Shown: positions 24,759-33,709, counted from the first letter of the stretch. The stretch: 64,000 bases of DNA from an uncultured Mycoplasmatota bacterium (GCA_900543825.1 UQSR01000001.1:62001-126000), one strand, 5' to 3'. The notes: generated from the letters alone by a model not told the origin. Translations and numbers: made by a program.

Positions 24759-25187
24759 ATGAAGAAAAACGATTATAAAAAACTTATTTTATATATTGCT
24801 ATACCTTTATTATTGGGTGGTATAGTTGGTTTTATTACTTCTAAAGAAAGTATGAATTATAATGGTATAGTAGATGGATGGGTATTTCCTATTGTTTGGA
24901 GTATACTTTATATACTTATGGGGATATCTAGTTATATTGTAAGGAATAACAAGGAACTTATGAGTATTTATAAAGTTAATTTGGTTATTAATTTATTGTG
25001 GCCTATTATTTTCTTTACTTTGAATTTTAAGGTATTTGGTTTTTTTTGGATATTATTATTAATTCTTGTTGTTGGTTATATGATGTATAAATTTTATAAT
25101 AAAAATAAGATAAGTGCTTATCTTTTGATTCCTTATTTACTTTGGCTTATATTTGCTTCAATATTAAATTTGATGGAAATTATTTAA
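24759..25187 (+). CDS. TspO/MBR family protein
   Basis: 142 residues with five predicted membrane helices. The segments GWVFPIVWSILYILMGISSYIV and NLLWPIIFFTLN match the conserved tryptophan-rich parts of TspO, a membrane protein that binds porphyrins or sterols. The physiological role in such bacteria is unsettled. ATG 24759 follows GTGTGATG. Single-gene unit after rubrerythrin. Confidence 0.8.
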   Translation: MKKNDYKKLILYIAIPLLLGGIVGFITSKESMNYNGIVDGWVFPIVWSILYILMGISSYIVRNNKELMSIYKVNLVINLLWPIIFFTLNFKVFGFFWILLLILVVGYMMYKFYNKNKISAYLLIPYLLWLIFASILNLMEII

Positions 25188-25218
25188 TGATACTTTACAC
25201 TTTATTATTTGTATATTA

Positions 25219-25247
25219 TTGACAAATGCATTATAGTGTAGTATCAT
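25219..25247 (+). promoter_or_regulatory. Promoter of the glycosyltransferase gene
   Basis: Perfect TTGACA (25219-25224), 17-base spacer, TATCAT (25242-25247). The spacer contains GTGTAG immediately before the -10. The layout is almost the same as the promoter at 52249-52277. Confidence 0.8.
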
Positions 25248-25251
25248 TGGA

Positions 25252-25274
25252 TTGTACTATTTATAGTAGTACAA
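25252..25274. promoter_or_regulatory. GntR-type operator, copy 1
   Basis: A perfect inverted repeat TTGTACTA-N7-TAGTACAA begins five bases after the -10 box, covering the likely transcript start. The identical arms and spacing occur at 52282-52304 before the ABC/GntR operon. Probable binding site of the GntR regulator encoded at 55175; binding is inferred. Confidence 0.7.
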
Positions 25275-25290
25275 CTTTTGAGGTGAAATA

Positions 25291-26508
25291 ATGTTAGAAA
25301 AAATTATATATATATTAGGGGTTGCTTTTTTATTTTATGCTGGGTATTATCTTATTACTTCGATTGGTATATTTAAGAAAAGAAAAAAAGTTACTAATAA
25401 CAATGATGATAAAAAGAATTTTTTTGCTGTTATTATTGCTGCAAGAAATGAAGAGAATGTTATTGGTAAACTTATTGATAGTTTGAAAAAACAAAGTTAT
25501 CCTAGTGAATACTTTGATATTTATGTTATTGTTAATAATTGTACTGATAATACTGCTATAGAAGCTAAAAAAGCCGGTGCTAAGGTTATATCATGTACAG
25601 AAAAAGTTTCTACTAAAGGAGAGGTACTAAAATACACTTTTGATTTATTTAAAGATAATAATAAAATTGATGCTTATGCAATATTTGATGCAGACAATAT
25701 TGTTCATCATGATTTTTTAGCTAAAATGAATGATATGATTAATAGTGGTTATTCTGTTGCACAAGGTTTTAGAGATACTAAAAATATTTCAGATAATTGG
25801 CTTACTAGTAGTTATGCTATTCTATATTATTTTCAAAGTTTATTTTTAAATGAATCTAGATATAATATGGGTAGATCTTCTTTTTTGAATGGTACTGGTT
25901 TTGTTATAAAAAAGGAAGTAATTGATAAGCATGGTTTTAATCCAAAAACAGTAACTGAAGATGTTGAATTTACCGCTATGTGTGCTATTAATAATGAAAA
26001 GATTGGATTTGCTACTGATGCTATTACTTATGATGAGCAGACTAATAGTTTTGATGTTTCATGGAAGCAAAGAAAAAGATGGTCTTTTGGGACAATGGAA
26101 TGTTTAAGAGAGTATTTTCCTGCTCTTTTGAAGAAGGGGATTAAAGAGAGAAATTTTGAATGCTTTGATGTAGGATTATTTTATTTGTCAGTAATATCGC
26201 ATGTTGTATTTAATTTATTACCTATATTTCTTCTTATTAATATAATTATTCATTTTAATAGTTTGACTTTTGATAATATGCTTTATAAAATTATTTTTAT
26301 TGTAATTTCGTATTTGTTTGGAGTTGTTGTAAGGATTATTTTACTTAAGAGATATAATAAGAGCTTTAAAGATAATATTGGTGGTGTACTTTTATTTGAC
26401 TTATTTGTATTTAGTTGGCTTCCTATTAATTTTATTTGTTTATTTATTAAAAGTTGTAATTGGGATAGTATTAAGCATAATAGAAGTGTTGATATTGAAA
26501 ATGTTTAA
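25291..26508 (+). CDS. Family 2 glycosyltransferase, membrane-bound
   Basis: 405 residues. One N-terminal helix (about 4-24), then a cytosolic GT-A domain with VIIAARNEENVIGKLIDSL, the metal-binding FDADN (DxD), TEDVEF and QRKRWSFG (the QxxRW motif of processive synthases), then three or four C-terminal helices. This is the layout of hyaluronan/cellulose-synthase-like enzymes that polymerise or export a cell-surface glycan; the sugar is unknown. ATG 25291 follows GAGGTGA. The GntR-type operator upstream suggests co-regulation with the ABC operon at 52.3 kb. Confidence 0.88.
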   Translation: MLEKIIYILGVAFLFYAGYYLITSIGIFKKRKKVTNNNDDKKNFFAVIIAARNEENVIGKLIDSLKKQSYPSEYFDIYVIVNNCTDNTAIEAKKAGAKVISCTEKVSTKGEVLKYTFDLFKDNNKIDAYAIFDADNIVHHDFLAKMNDMINSGYSVAQGFRDTKNISDNWLTSSYAILYYFQSLFLNESRYNMGRSSFLNGTGFVIKKEVIDKHGFNPKTVTEDVEFTAMCAINNEKIGFATDAITYDEQTNSFDVSWKQRKRWSFGTMECLREYFPALLKKGIKERNFECFDVGLFYLSVISHVVFNLLPIFLLINIIIHFNSLTFDNMLYKIIFIVISYLFGVVVRIILLKRYNKSFKDNIGGVLLFDLFVFSWLPINFICLFIKSCNWDSIKHNRSVDIENV

Positions 26509-26547
26509 GAATAAATGTAAATTGTTTATTCTTTTTTCTTTTTTTAT
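26507..26547 (+). terminator. Terminator after the glycosyltransferase gene
   Basis: AAGAATAAA (26507-26515) pairs with TTTATTCTT (26525-26533), followed by a long T-rich tail. It begins within the stop codon region. Confidence 0.75.
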
Positions 26548-26577
26548 GGTATAATATTTTATAGTAGAGGAGAGTTT

Positions 26578-27306
26578 ATGAATATGAAAAAGATTTTGGT
26601 ATTATGTTTGGTTTGTGTTATATGTTTAACAGGATGTGGTAAAAGTGATGATACTCTTATTATGGTTACTGAAGCTGGCTTTGCGCCATATGAGTATTAT
26701 GATGATGGTGAAATAGTTGGTGTTGATATTGATATAGCTAGGGAAATTGCTAAAGAAATGGGAAAGGAACTAGTTGTTAAGGATGTTGCTTTTGATTCTA
26801 TTATTAATGAGGTGAAAACTGGTAAGGCTGATTTTGGTGCCGCTGGAATTAGTTATACTGATGAAAGAGCTAAACAAGTTGATTTTTCTATTAATTATTC
26901 TACAAGTAATCAAGTTGTAGTTGTTAAAAATGGCAGTAATATTAGAGATGTTAATAATATTGATGGCAAGAAAATTGCTGTTCAACTTGGTAGTGTAGCT
27001 GATACTTACGTTACTTCTAATTTTAAAAATTCTGAAGTTGTTAGAGAAAAGAAATATTTGGCTGCTATACAAGATTTGAAGGATGGTAAGGCCGACGCAG
27101 TTGTTATGGATGAGCTTCCAGCTAAAGAAATGGTTAAAAATAATAATGATATTATGATTCTTTCTGGTAATCTTGCTAGTGATAGTTATGGAATGGTTGT
27201 TAAAAAAGGTAATACTAAGCTTCTTAATACTATTGATAAAGTACTTAATAGACTTAAAGAGGATGGTAAGATAGATAAATATGTAATTAATCATACTACT
27301 GAGTAA
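26578..27306 (+). CDS. Polar amino acid ABC transporter, substrate-binding lipoprotein
   Basis: 242 residues. The N-terminus MKKILVLCLVCVICLTGC is a lipoprotein signal with lipobox LTGC, so the mature protein is tethered outside. The rest is a SBP_bac_3 domain (GFAPYEYYDDGEIVGVDIDIAREIA, VKTGKADFGAAGISYTDERAKQVDFS, DAVVMDELPA). The family binds amino acids such as arginine, glutamine or histidine. ATG 26578 has AGAGGAG upstream and a TGGTATAAT extended -10 at 26547-26555. The arginine deiminase operon downstream makes arginine a reasonable ligand; that is inference. Confidence 0.9.
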   Translation: MNMKKILVLCLVCVICLTGCGKSDDTLIMVTEAGFAPYEYYDDGEIVGVDIDIAREIAKEMGKELVVKDVAFDSIINEVKTGKADFGAAGISYTDERAKQVDFSINYSTSNQVVVVKNGSNIRDVNNIDGKKIAVQLGSVADTYVTSNFKNSEVVREKKYLAAIQDLKDGKADAVVMDELPAKEMVKNNNDIMILSGNLASDSYGMVVKKGNTKLLNTIDKVLNRLKEDGKIDKYVINHTTE

Positions 27307-27317
27307 GGAGTTTTTAT

Positions 27318-28049
27318 ATGAATAGTTATATGAATTTTTGGGATAAGATATTTAATTTTTTTGGTGGTATTTGGGATTCTTTTTATCAAAGTGTTATTTA
27401 CGATAATAGATATGAATTTATTTTTGAAGGTTTATTAAATACGATTATTATCGCTATAGGAGCTGCTATTATTGGCATTGTTATTGGTATTGTCACTGCT
27501 CTTATTAGAAATAATCATGATATGAATGGTAAGATGAAAATTGGTAATAAATTATCTAAGTGGTATGTTGATATTATTAGGGGTACACCTTCTATACTTC
27601 AACTTATGATTATTTATTATGTTATATTTAAATCTGTTAATATTAATATTGTTATTGTCGGAATACTTGCTTTTGGTATTAATTCTGGGGCATATGTTTC
27701 AGAAATTATTAGAGCTGGTATTAATTCTGTTGATAAGGGGCAATTTGAGGCTGGATATGGTTTGGGTCTTTCTTATGGAAAGGTTATGAGATATATTATA
27801 TTACCTCAAGCTTTTAAAAATATTTTACCAGCAATGGGTAATGAATTTATTACTTTGGTTAAAGAGACTGCTGTTGGTGCTTATATTGGTATTGTAGAAC
27901 TTACTAAGGCTTCGGATATTATTGCTTCTAGAACTTATGATTATTTCTTTCCACTTATTATTATTGCAATTATTTATTTTGCTATTACTTTAAGTCTTAC
28001 TAAATTATTTAGTAGAATAGAGAGGAGACTTAATAATGTTAGAAGTTAA
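27318..28049 (+). CDS. Polar amino acid ABC transporter, permease
   Basis: 243 residues, HisM/GlnP type: about five helices, with DIIRGTPSILQLMIIYY and the cytoplasmic EAA-loop EAGYGLGLSYGKVMRYIILPQAFKNILPAMGNEF that docks the ATPase. Starts 11 bases after the binding-protein gene with AAGGAG upstream, and its end overlaps the ATPase gene by 14 bases. A homodimer of this permease is likely because only one permease gene is present. Confidence 0.93.
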   Translation: MNSYMNFWDKIFNFFGGIWDSFYQSVIYDNRYEFIFEGLLNTIIIAIGAAIIGIVIGIVTALIRNNHDMNGKMKIGNKLSKWYVDIIRGTPSILQLMIIYYVIFKSVNINIVIVGILAFGINSGAYVSEIIRAGINSVDKGQFEAGYGLGLSYGKVMRYIILPQAFKNILPAMGNEFITLVKETAVGAYIGIVELTKASDIIASRTYDYFFPLIIIAIIYFAITLSLTKLFSRIERRLNNVRS

Positions 28050-28764
28050 AAATTTGAAAAAGTCTTTTGATAATAATAAGGTATTAAAAGGAATTGATTT
28101 TAAGGTTAATAAGGGTGATATTGTTGCTGTTATTGGTCCTAGTGGTTGTGGAAAAAGTACTTTCCTTAGGTGTCTTAATATGATAGAAAGACCTACTGGC
28201 GGTAAGGTTATTTTTGAGGGATATGATTTAACTGCTGGTAATGTTAATTTGCCTAAAATAAGAGAAAAGATTGGTATGGTGTTTCAACAATTTAATTTAT
28301 TTCCTCATTTGACAGTTATTCAAAATATTACTTTAGCTCCTATTAAACTTGGTATTATGAGTCAGGATGATGCTAATAAAAGAGCTGTAGAGTTGCTTAA
28401 AACTATTAATTTGCTTGATAAGAAGGATTATTATCCTAATGAGCTTTCTGGTGGTCAGAAACAAAGAGTTGCTATAGTTAGGTCTCTTATTATGAATCCT
28501 GATATTATTTTGTTTGATGAACCTACTAGTGCACTTGATCCTGAAATGGTGGGAGAGGTACTTGATCTTATTCGAGATATTGCTGATAAAGGAATGACAA
28601 TGATTATTGTTTCTCATGAGATGAATTTTGTTAGAAAGAGTGCTAATAGACTTGTATTTATGGATAATGGTAAAATATCTTTTGATGGAAGTGTAAAGGA
28701 AGGCTTTGCTAATAAGGATAATGAGAGGCTTAAAGAATTTTTATCAAAAACTAAAGATAAATAG
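28036..28764 (+). CDS. Polar amino acid ABC transporter, ATPase (GlnQ/ArtM type)
   Basis: 242 residues. Walker A GPSGCGKST, Q-loop VFQQFNLFPHLT, signature LSGGQKQR and Walker B ILFDEPTSALDPE are all intact. Powers import with the permease and lipoprotein encoded just upstream; the start overlaps the permease gene and has an AGAGGAG site inside it. Completes a three-gene importer directly ahead of arcA. Confidence 0.95.
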   Translation: MLEVKNLKKSFDNNKVLKGIDFKVNKGDIVAVIGPSGCGKSTFLRCLNMIERPTGGKVIFEGYDLTAGNVNLPKIREKIGMVFQQFNLFPHLTVIQNITLAPIKLGIMSQDDANKRAVELLKTINLLDKKDYYPNELSGGQKQRVAIVRSLIMNPDIILFDEPTSALDPEMVGEVLDLIRDIADKGMTMIIVSHEMNFVRKSANRLVFMDNGKISFDGSVKEGFANKDNERLKEFLSKTKDK

Positions 28765-28787
28765 AGGTATTTTTTGTATTTTTATGT

Positions 28788-28821
28788 TATAATGTATTTA
28801 TAGTAGAAAGTGTCTACTTTA
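28788..28821 (+). promoter_or_regulatory. arcA promoter -10 region and leader hairpin
   Basis: A TGTTATAAT extended -10 (28785-28793) lies 54 bases before arcA. The short leader contains AGTAGA/TCTACT (from about 28802) as a small hairpin. No clear ARG-box type operator is seen. Confidence 0.45.
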
Positions 28822-28846
28822 GAGAATGGAAGGGAGAAAATAAAAA

Positions 28847-30091
28847 ATGAATGCTATTGATGTTAAAAGCGAAATTGCACCTTTAAAAAAGGTATTACTT
28901 CATAGACCTGGAAAAGAATTACTTAATTTGACTCCAGATACTTTGAGTAGATTATTATTTGATGATATTCCTTTTTTACCAGATGCACAAAAAGAACATG
29001 ATGAATTTGCTCATATTTTAAAAGAAAATGGAATTGAGGTTGTTTATCTTGAGGATTTGATGGCTGAAGTATTGGAACTTAGTGATGAAATTGAAGATAA
29101 GTTTATTAAGCAATTTATATATGAGGCTGGTATTAGAACTCCTAAATATAAAAACCTTGTTTATGAGTATTTAAAAAGTTTTGTTAATAAGAAAGAACTT
29201 GTTCTTAAGACTATGGAAGGTATTAAGATGGAGGAAATTAGCAGGGCTAAAAGAGATGTAGAAAAGTCTTTGGTAGATTTAGTTGCTGAAGAATCAGATT
29301 TTTTAGCAGATCCTATGCCTAATTTATATTTTACTAGGGATCCTTTTGCTTCTTGTGGTAATGGTGTTATTTTGAATAAGATGTACTCTGTTACAAGAAA
29401 TAGAGAAACTATATATGCCGAATATATATTTAATTATCATCCTGATTATAAGGATAAACTTGATAAATATTATGATAGATACTTACCTTATCATATTGAG
29501 GGTGGTGATGTTCTTAATCTTAATGAACATATTATTGCTGTTGGTATTTCTCAAAGAACTGAAGCTGGAGCAATAGATGAACTTGCAAAGAACTTATTTA
29601 GAGATGCTGATTGTAAAGTTGATACTATTTTGGCATTTAATATTCCTGAATCTAGAGCATTTATGCATCTTGACACTGTATTTACACAGATTGATGTTGA
29701 TAAGTTTACTTATCATCCTGGTATTATGGATACTCTTCAGGTATTTGAAATTACTGAAGGGGATATTCCTGATAGCGATGAGGATTTAAATGTTGTTGAA
29801 GTTAAGGGTAGTTTGGAAGAGATACTTGAAAAATATCTTGGAAGAAAGATTGAACTTATCCCTTGTGCTGGTGGAGAAAAAATATCTGCTGAAAGAGAGC
29901 AATGGAATGATGGTACTAATACTTTATGTATAGCTCCAGGAGTTGTTGTTGTCTATAATAGAAATAATATTACTAATAATATTTTAAGAGAGCATGGTAT
30001 TAAGGTTATTGAGATGAGTAGTGCTGAACTTTCTAGAGGTCGTGGTGGTCCTAGATGTATGAGTATGCCTTTAATAAGGGGGAATCTTTGA
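28847..30091 (+). CDS. arcA: Arginine deiminase
   Basis: 414 residues, full length. Hydrolyses arginine to citrulline and ammonia, first step of the ADI pathway. Catalytic landmarks are present: FTRDPFASCGNGVILNKM, the HLDTVFTQ histidine motif and the nucleophile Cys404 in RGRGGPRCMSMPL. ATG 28847 follows GGAAGGGAG. First gene of arcA-arcB-arcC-arcD, preceded by an amino acid importer, so imported arginine can be turned into ATP and ammonia. Confidence 0.97.
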   Translation: MNAIDVKSEIAPLKKVLLHRPGKELLNLTPDTLSRLLFDDIPFLPDAQKEHDEFAHILKENGIEVVYLEDLMAEVLELSDEIEDKFIKQFIYEAGIRTPKYKNLVYEYLKSFVNKKELVLKTMEGIKMEEISRAKRDVEKSLVDLVAEESDFLADPMPNLYFTRDPFASCGNGVILNKMYSVTRNRETIYAEYIFNYHPDYKDKLDKYYDRYLPYHIEGGDVLNLNEHIIAVGISQRTEAGAIDELAKNLFRDADCKVDTILAFNIPESRAFMHLDTVFTQIDVDKFTYHPGIMDTLQVFEITEGDIPDSDEDLNVVEVKGSLEEILEKYLGRKIELIPCAGGEKISAEREQWNDGTNTLCIAPGVVVVYNRNNITNNILREHGIKVIEMSSAELSRGRGGPRCMSMPLIRGNL

Positions 30092-30095
30092 CCCG

Positions 30096-31106
30096 ATGAC
30101 TACTAATAACAAAGAAATTAATTTGAAAGGAAGAAATTTTCTAACACTTCTTGATTATACTCCAGAAGAGATTAGATATTTACTTGATCTTTCACATGAA
30201 TTAAAAGAGAAAAAGAAAAATGGTATTCCTCATAGATATTTAGAGGGAAAGAATATTGTTTTATTATTTGAAAAAACTTCTACTAGAACAAGATGTGCTT
30301 TTGAAGTTGCTGGCCTTGATTTGGGTATGGGCGTTACATACTTGGATCCTGGTAGTTCACAAATGGGTAAAAAAGAAAGCATTGCTGATACTGCTAAAGT
30401 TCTAGGTAGAATGTATGATGGTATTGAATATAGAGGTTATGCACAGGAAATTGTGGAAGAACTTGCTAATAACGCTGGTGTACCAGTATGGAATGGTTTA
30501 ACTACCGAATTTCATCCTACACAAATGCTTGCTGATGTTATGACAGTTGAGGAAAATTTTGGTCATTTAAAAGGAATTAAATTAGTATTTATGGGTGATG
30601 CTAGAAATAATGTTGCTAATTCACTTATGGTTGTTTGTGCTAAAATGGGTATGCATTTTGTTTCTTGTGGACCTCGTGATTTATGGCCTAGCGAAGAACT
30701 TATTAATAAGTGTAAGGAAATTGCTAAAGAAACTGGTGGAAGTATTGAAATGACAGAAGATGTTATGGAAGCTTCTTCTAATGCTGATGTTATTTACACT
30801 GATGTTTGGGTTTCTATGGGTGAACCTGATGATGTATGGAATGAAAGAATTAAACTTCTTAGTCCATATCAAGTTAATATGAAAGTTATGAATAATGCTA
30901 ATGATAATGCTATATTCTTGCATTGCTTACCTTCTTTTCATGATTTAAATACTACTATTGGTAAAGATATTTATGAAAAGTTTGGACTTAAAGAAATGGA
31001 AGTTACTGATGAAGTATTTAGTTCTTCTAAATCTAAAGTTTTTGATGAAGCAGAAAACAGACTTCATACTATCAAAGCTGTAGTATATGCTACTATGAGG
31101 GATTAG
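30096..31106 (+). CDS. arcB: Ornithine carbamoyltransferase (catabolic)
   Basis: 336 residues. The carbamoyl-phosphate motif STRTRCAFEVA, the FHPTQMLADVMT motif, the DVWVSMGE segment and HCLPSFHD identify ornithine carbamoyltransferase. In this operon it should run catabolically, splitting citrulline with phosphate into ornithine and carbamoyl phosphate. It begins 4 bases after arcA; the ribosome site AAGGGGG is at the end of arcA. It ends one base before arcC. Confidence 0.96.
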   Translation: MTTNNKEINLKGRNFLTLLDYTPEEIRYLLDLSHELKEKKKNGIPHRYLEGKNIVLLFEKTSTRTRCAFEVAGLDLGMGVTYLDPGSSQMGKKESIADTAKVLGRMYDGIEYRGYAQEIVEELANNAGVPVWNGLTTEFHPTQMLADVMTVEENFGHLKGIKLVFMGDARNNVANSLMVVCAKMGMHFVSCGPRDLWPSEELINKCKEIAKETGGSIEMTEDVMEASSNADVIYTDVWVSMGEPDDVWNERIKLLSPYQVNMKVMNNANDNAIFLHCLPSFHDLNTTIGKDIYEKFGLKEMEVTDEVFSSSKSKVFDEAENRLHTIKAVVYATMRD

Positions 31107-31107
31107 T

Positions 31108-32049
31108 ATGAGTAAGATTGTTATTGCTTTAGGAGGTAATGCTTTAGGTAAAAGCCCTCAAGAACAGTTAACACTTCTTAAGAGTGTGGCTACGACGATT
31201 GTTAATTTAGTTAAAGAGGGAAATCAAATTGTTCTTACACATGGAAATGGGCCACAAGTGGGACAGATATTTCTAGCTATGGACTATTCTTCAAATGGCG
31301 ATGCTGGAACTCCTAAAATGCCATTTCCTGAATGTGGAAGTATGAGTCAAGGTTATATAGGTTACCAACTTCAACAATGTATTCAAGATGAACTAGAACA
31401 TCAAGGCATTGTTAGAGATTGTGCAACCTTGATAACACAAGTCTTAGTTGATCCAATGGATAGTGCTTTTAATAATCCAACTAAGCCGATTGGAATGTTT
31501 TATAGTAAAGAAGAAGCTATGAAAATTCAACAAGATAAAGGTTATATATTTGTTGAGGATGCTGGACGTGGGTATAGGAGAGTTGTACCATCTCCGAAAC
31601 CTAAAGATATTATTGAAAAGAATGTTATTAAACTTCTTGTTAATAATAATAATATTGTAATTGCTGCTGGTGGTGGCGGAATACCTGTTATTAAAACAGA
31701 TAAAATTGAATTACTTGAAGGTGTAGAAGCTGTAATTGATAAGGATAAAACAGCTGCCTTGCTTGCTAATTTAATTGATGCGGATATGCTTTTAATTCTT
31801 ACTGCTGTTGATAAGGTATGTTTGAATTATAATACTGATAAGCAGGTTGAACTTGATACTATGAATGTAGAAGAGGCTAAAAAGTATATTGATGAAGATC
31901 AATTTGCTAAAGGAAGTATGCTTCCTAAAATTGAGGCTTGTATATCTTTTGTAGAGAATTCTGATAATAAGAAGGCTATTATTAGTTCACTTGATAAGGC
32001 TAGCGATGCAATTAATGGTAAAAATGGTACAATTATAAAGAGGAGGTAA
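31108..32049 (+). CDS. arcC: Carbamate kinase
   Basis: 313 residues of the amino acid kinase fold: VIALGGNALGKSPQEQL, LTHGNGPQVGQI, the NPTKPIGMFYS and AAGGGGIPVI segments, and KDKTAALLANLIDADMLLILTAVDKV. Transfers phosphate from carbamoyl phosphate to ADP, giving the single ATP of the ADI pathway. Follows arcB by one base, with GAGGGATTAGT as a weak ribosome site, and precedes the arcD-like gene by five bases. Confidence 0.96.
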   Translation: MSKIVIALGGNALGKSPQEQLTLLKSVATTIVNLVKEGNQIVLTHGNGPQVGQIFLAMDYSSNGDAGTPKMPFPECGSMSQGYIGYQLQQCIQDELEHQGIVRDCATLITQVLVDPMDSAFNNPTKPIGMFYSKEEAMKIQQDKGYIFVEDAGRGYRRVVPSPKPKDIIEKNVIKLLVNNNNIVIAAGGGGIPVIKTDKIELLEGVEAVIDKDKTAALLANLIDADMLLILTAVDKVCLNYNTDKQVELDTMNVEEAKKYIDEDQFAKGSMLPKIEACISFVENSDNKKAIISSLDKASDAINGKNGTIIKRR

Positions 32050-32054
32050 GAAAA

Positions 32055-33497
32055 ATGGCTAAGAAAAAGACTAAGGTAATGTTATCGTCTTTTTCGATAA
32101 TCTTAATTCTAATTTTTGGATTAGGAATATTATCACATGTACTTCCAGATGCACAATTTGTTGGTGATCAAATTGTTAATGGAAGTGGAACTGTTGGTGC
32201 TAAATTATCACAAGTTTTGATGTCACCAATATTAGGTTTTGAAGATGCTATTGATGTTGGTATCTTTATTATGATGTTAGGAGGTTTACTTGCAGTAATT
32301 AATAAAACTGGGGCACTTGAGACTGGTATTAAAGTACTAGTACGTAAACTTAAAGGTAGAGAATTATTATTAATACCTATATTAATGTTTATATTCTCTA
32401 TTTGTGGATCTACATATGGAATGCTTGAAGAAACTGTTGGTTTCTATGTATTACTTGCCGCTACTATGATGGCTGCTGGTATGGATCCACTTGTTGGTGC
32501 TGCAGTAATTCTTCTTGGAGCAGGTAGTGGATGTTTAGGATCTACTATTAACCCATTTGCAACTGGTGTTGCACTTAGTGCTTTACCTGAAGGTGTTACT
32601 GCTAATCATGGTTTAGTACTTCTTATTGCAACATTTATATGGCTTACAACACTTGGTATTTGTATATTATTTGTAATGAGTTATGCTAAGAAGGTTAAGA
32701 AGGATAAGGGCTCTACTATTTTATCACTAAGAGAGCAAAAACAAGCTGAGAAAAAGTTTGGTAATTTCTATAAAAAGGATGAGAAAGAAGTTAATTTAAC
32801 TGGTAAACAAAAAGTTACACTTGTTTTATTTGCTTTGACTTTCCTTGTAATGATTATTGGATTTATTCCTTGGGGTGAATTTGATATTACATTCTTTGAT
32901 AGTTTTACTGGATGGCTTACTGGTTCTTCACTTGGTAATTGGTGGTTCTATGAAGCTGCTTTATGGTTCTTAATAATGTCAATTATTATTGCTGTTATTA
33001 ATAAATTTGGCGAGAAAGGTTTTATTGATACTTTTGTTGATGGTGCTGATGATATGATTGGTGTTATCTTAGTAATTGCTATTGCTAGAGGTGCTAGTGT
33101 TCTTATGGGACAAACTTACTTAGATAATTATATTATATATAATGCTGCTGATTTATTGTCTAAAGTTCCTGAAATGTTATTTGTACCACTTAACTATATA
33201 CTTCATATTGTATTATCAATATTGGTACCATCATCATCTGGTCTTGCTACATTATCTACACCAATTATTGCTCCACTTGCAGCACAACTTGGTTATAGTG
33301 TAGAAGTTACTATTATGACTTTAGTTTCCGCTAATGGACTTGTTAATTTAATAACTCCTACATGTGGTGCTATAATGGGTGGACTTGCTCTTGCTAAAAT
33401 AGAGTATTCTACTTGGTTTAGATGGGCATTTAAGGTAGTACTTACAATTGCCATTGCTAATATATTTGTATTATGCTTGTTTACTTTATTAGTATAA
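32055..33497 (+). CDS. arcD: YfcC-family antiporter, ArcD-like arginine/ornithine exchanger
   Basis: 480 residues with about 12 hydrophobic helices, including GIFIMMLGGLLAVINKTGALETGI, GCLGSTINPFATGVALSALPEG and a second half with LVPSSSGLATLSTPIIAPLA and NLITPTCGAIMGGLALAKI, typical of the YfcC/DcuC-like superfamily. YfcC-type carriers occupy the arcD place in many ADI operons and exchange arginine for ornithine. The assignment to arginine/ornithine rests on operon context. ATG 32055 has AAGAGGAGGTAAG, a very strong ribosome site, in the end of arcC. Confidence 0.85.
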   Translation: MAKKKTKVMLSSFSIILILIFGLGILSHVLPDAQFVGDQIVNGSGTVGAKLSQVLMSPILGFEDAIDVGIFIMMLGGLLAVINKTGALETGIKVLVRKLKGRELLLIPILMFIFSICGSTYGMLEETVGFYVLLAATMMAAGMDPLVGAAVILLGAGSGCLGSTINPFATGVALSALPEGVTANHGLVLLIATFIWLTTLGICILFVMSYAKKVKKDKGSTILSLREQKQAEKKFGNFYKKDEKEVNLTGKQKVTLVLFALTFLVMIIGFIPWGEFDITFFDSFTGWLTGSSLGNWWFYEAALWFLIMSIIIAVINKFGEKGFIDTFVDGADDMIGVILVIAIARGASVLMGQTYLDNYIIYNAADLLSKVPEMLFVPLNYILHIVLSILVPSSSGLATLSTPIIAPLAAQLGYSVEVTIMTLVSANGLVNLITPTCGAIMGGLALAKIEYSTWFRWAFKVVLTIAIANIFVLCLFTLLV

Positions 33498-33518
33498 TAT
33501 CAATAATATAGTATGATA

Positions 33519-33550
33519 AAAGAACAACTTTTTGGTTGTTCTTTTACTTA
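33519..33550 (+). terminator. Terminator of the arc operon
   Basis: AAAAGAACAAC (33519-33529) pairs perfectly with GTTGTTCTTTT (33536-33546) around a six-base loop. Confidence 0.9.
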
Positions 33551-33593
33551 ATATATTATTTTTAAAGACTTATTTAGAAGGCTTTAAAAATTC

Positions 33594-33670
33594 TAGTTAA
33601 AGACTTGCGACTTTAACTAGCAGTGAACAACGAAGTGTGAACTGATACTAAAAGGGTATTTAGTTCTTTT
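33594..33670 (+). promoter_or_regulatory. Structured leader with terminator upstream of the ABC-F gene
   Basis: After the arc terminator come a perfect 10-bp hairpin CTAGTTAAAG/CTTTAACTAG (33594-33621) with loop ACTTGCGA, a GC-richer middle with repeated GTGAAC words, and a second hairpin AACTGATAC/GTATTAGTT (33641-33665) followed by CTTTTTA. The second is a terminator, yet no gene precedes it in this interval. It may be an attenuator controlling the ABC-F gene, as known for several antibiotic-resistance ABC-F genes, or a free small RNA. A second -10-like TAAAAT near 33682 could start ABC-F transcription downstream. Confidence 0.45.
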
Positions 33671-33709
33671 TATTTGTGTGGTAAAATATTACTAGTGCAG
33701 GTGATTGTT

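Noticed and set aside
25252..25274. Reading the palindrome before the glycosyltransferase only as an RNA hairpin or terminator.
   Set aside because: No T run follows, and an identical palindrome at the same distance from another promoter makes an operator the better reading.
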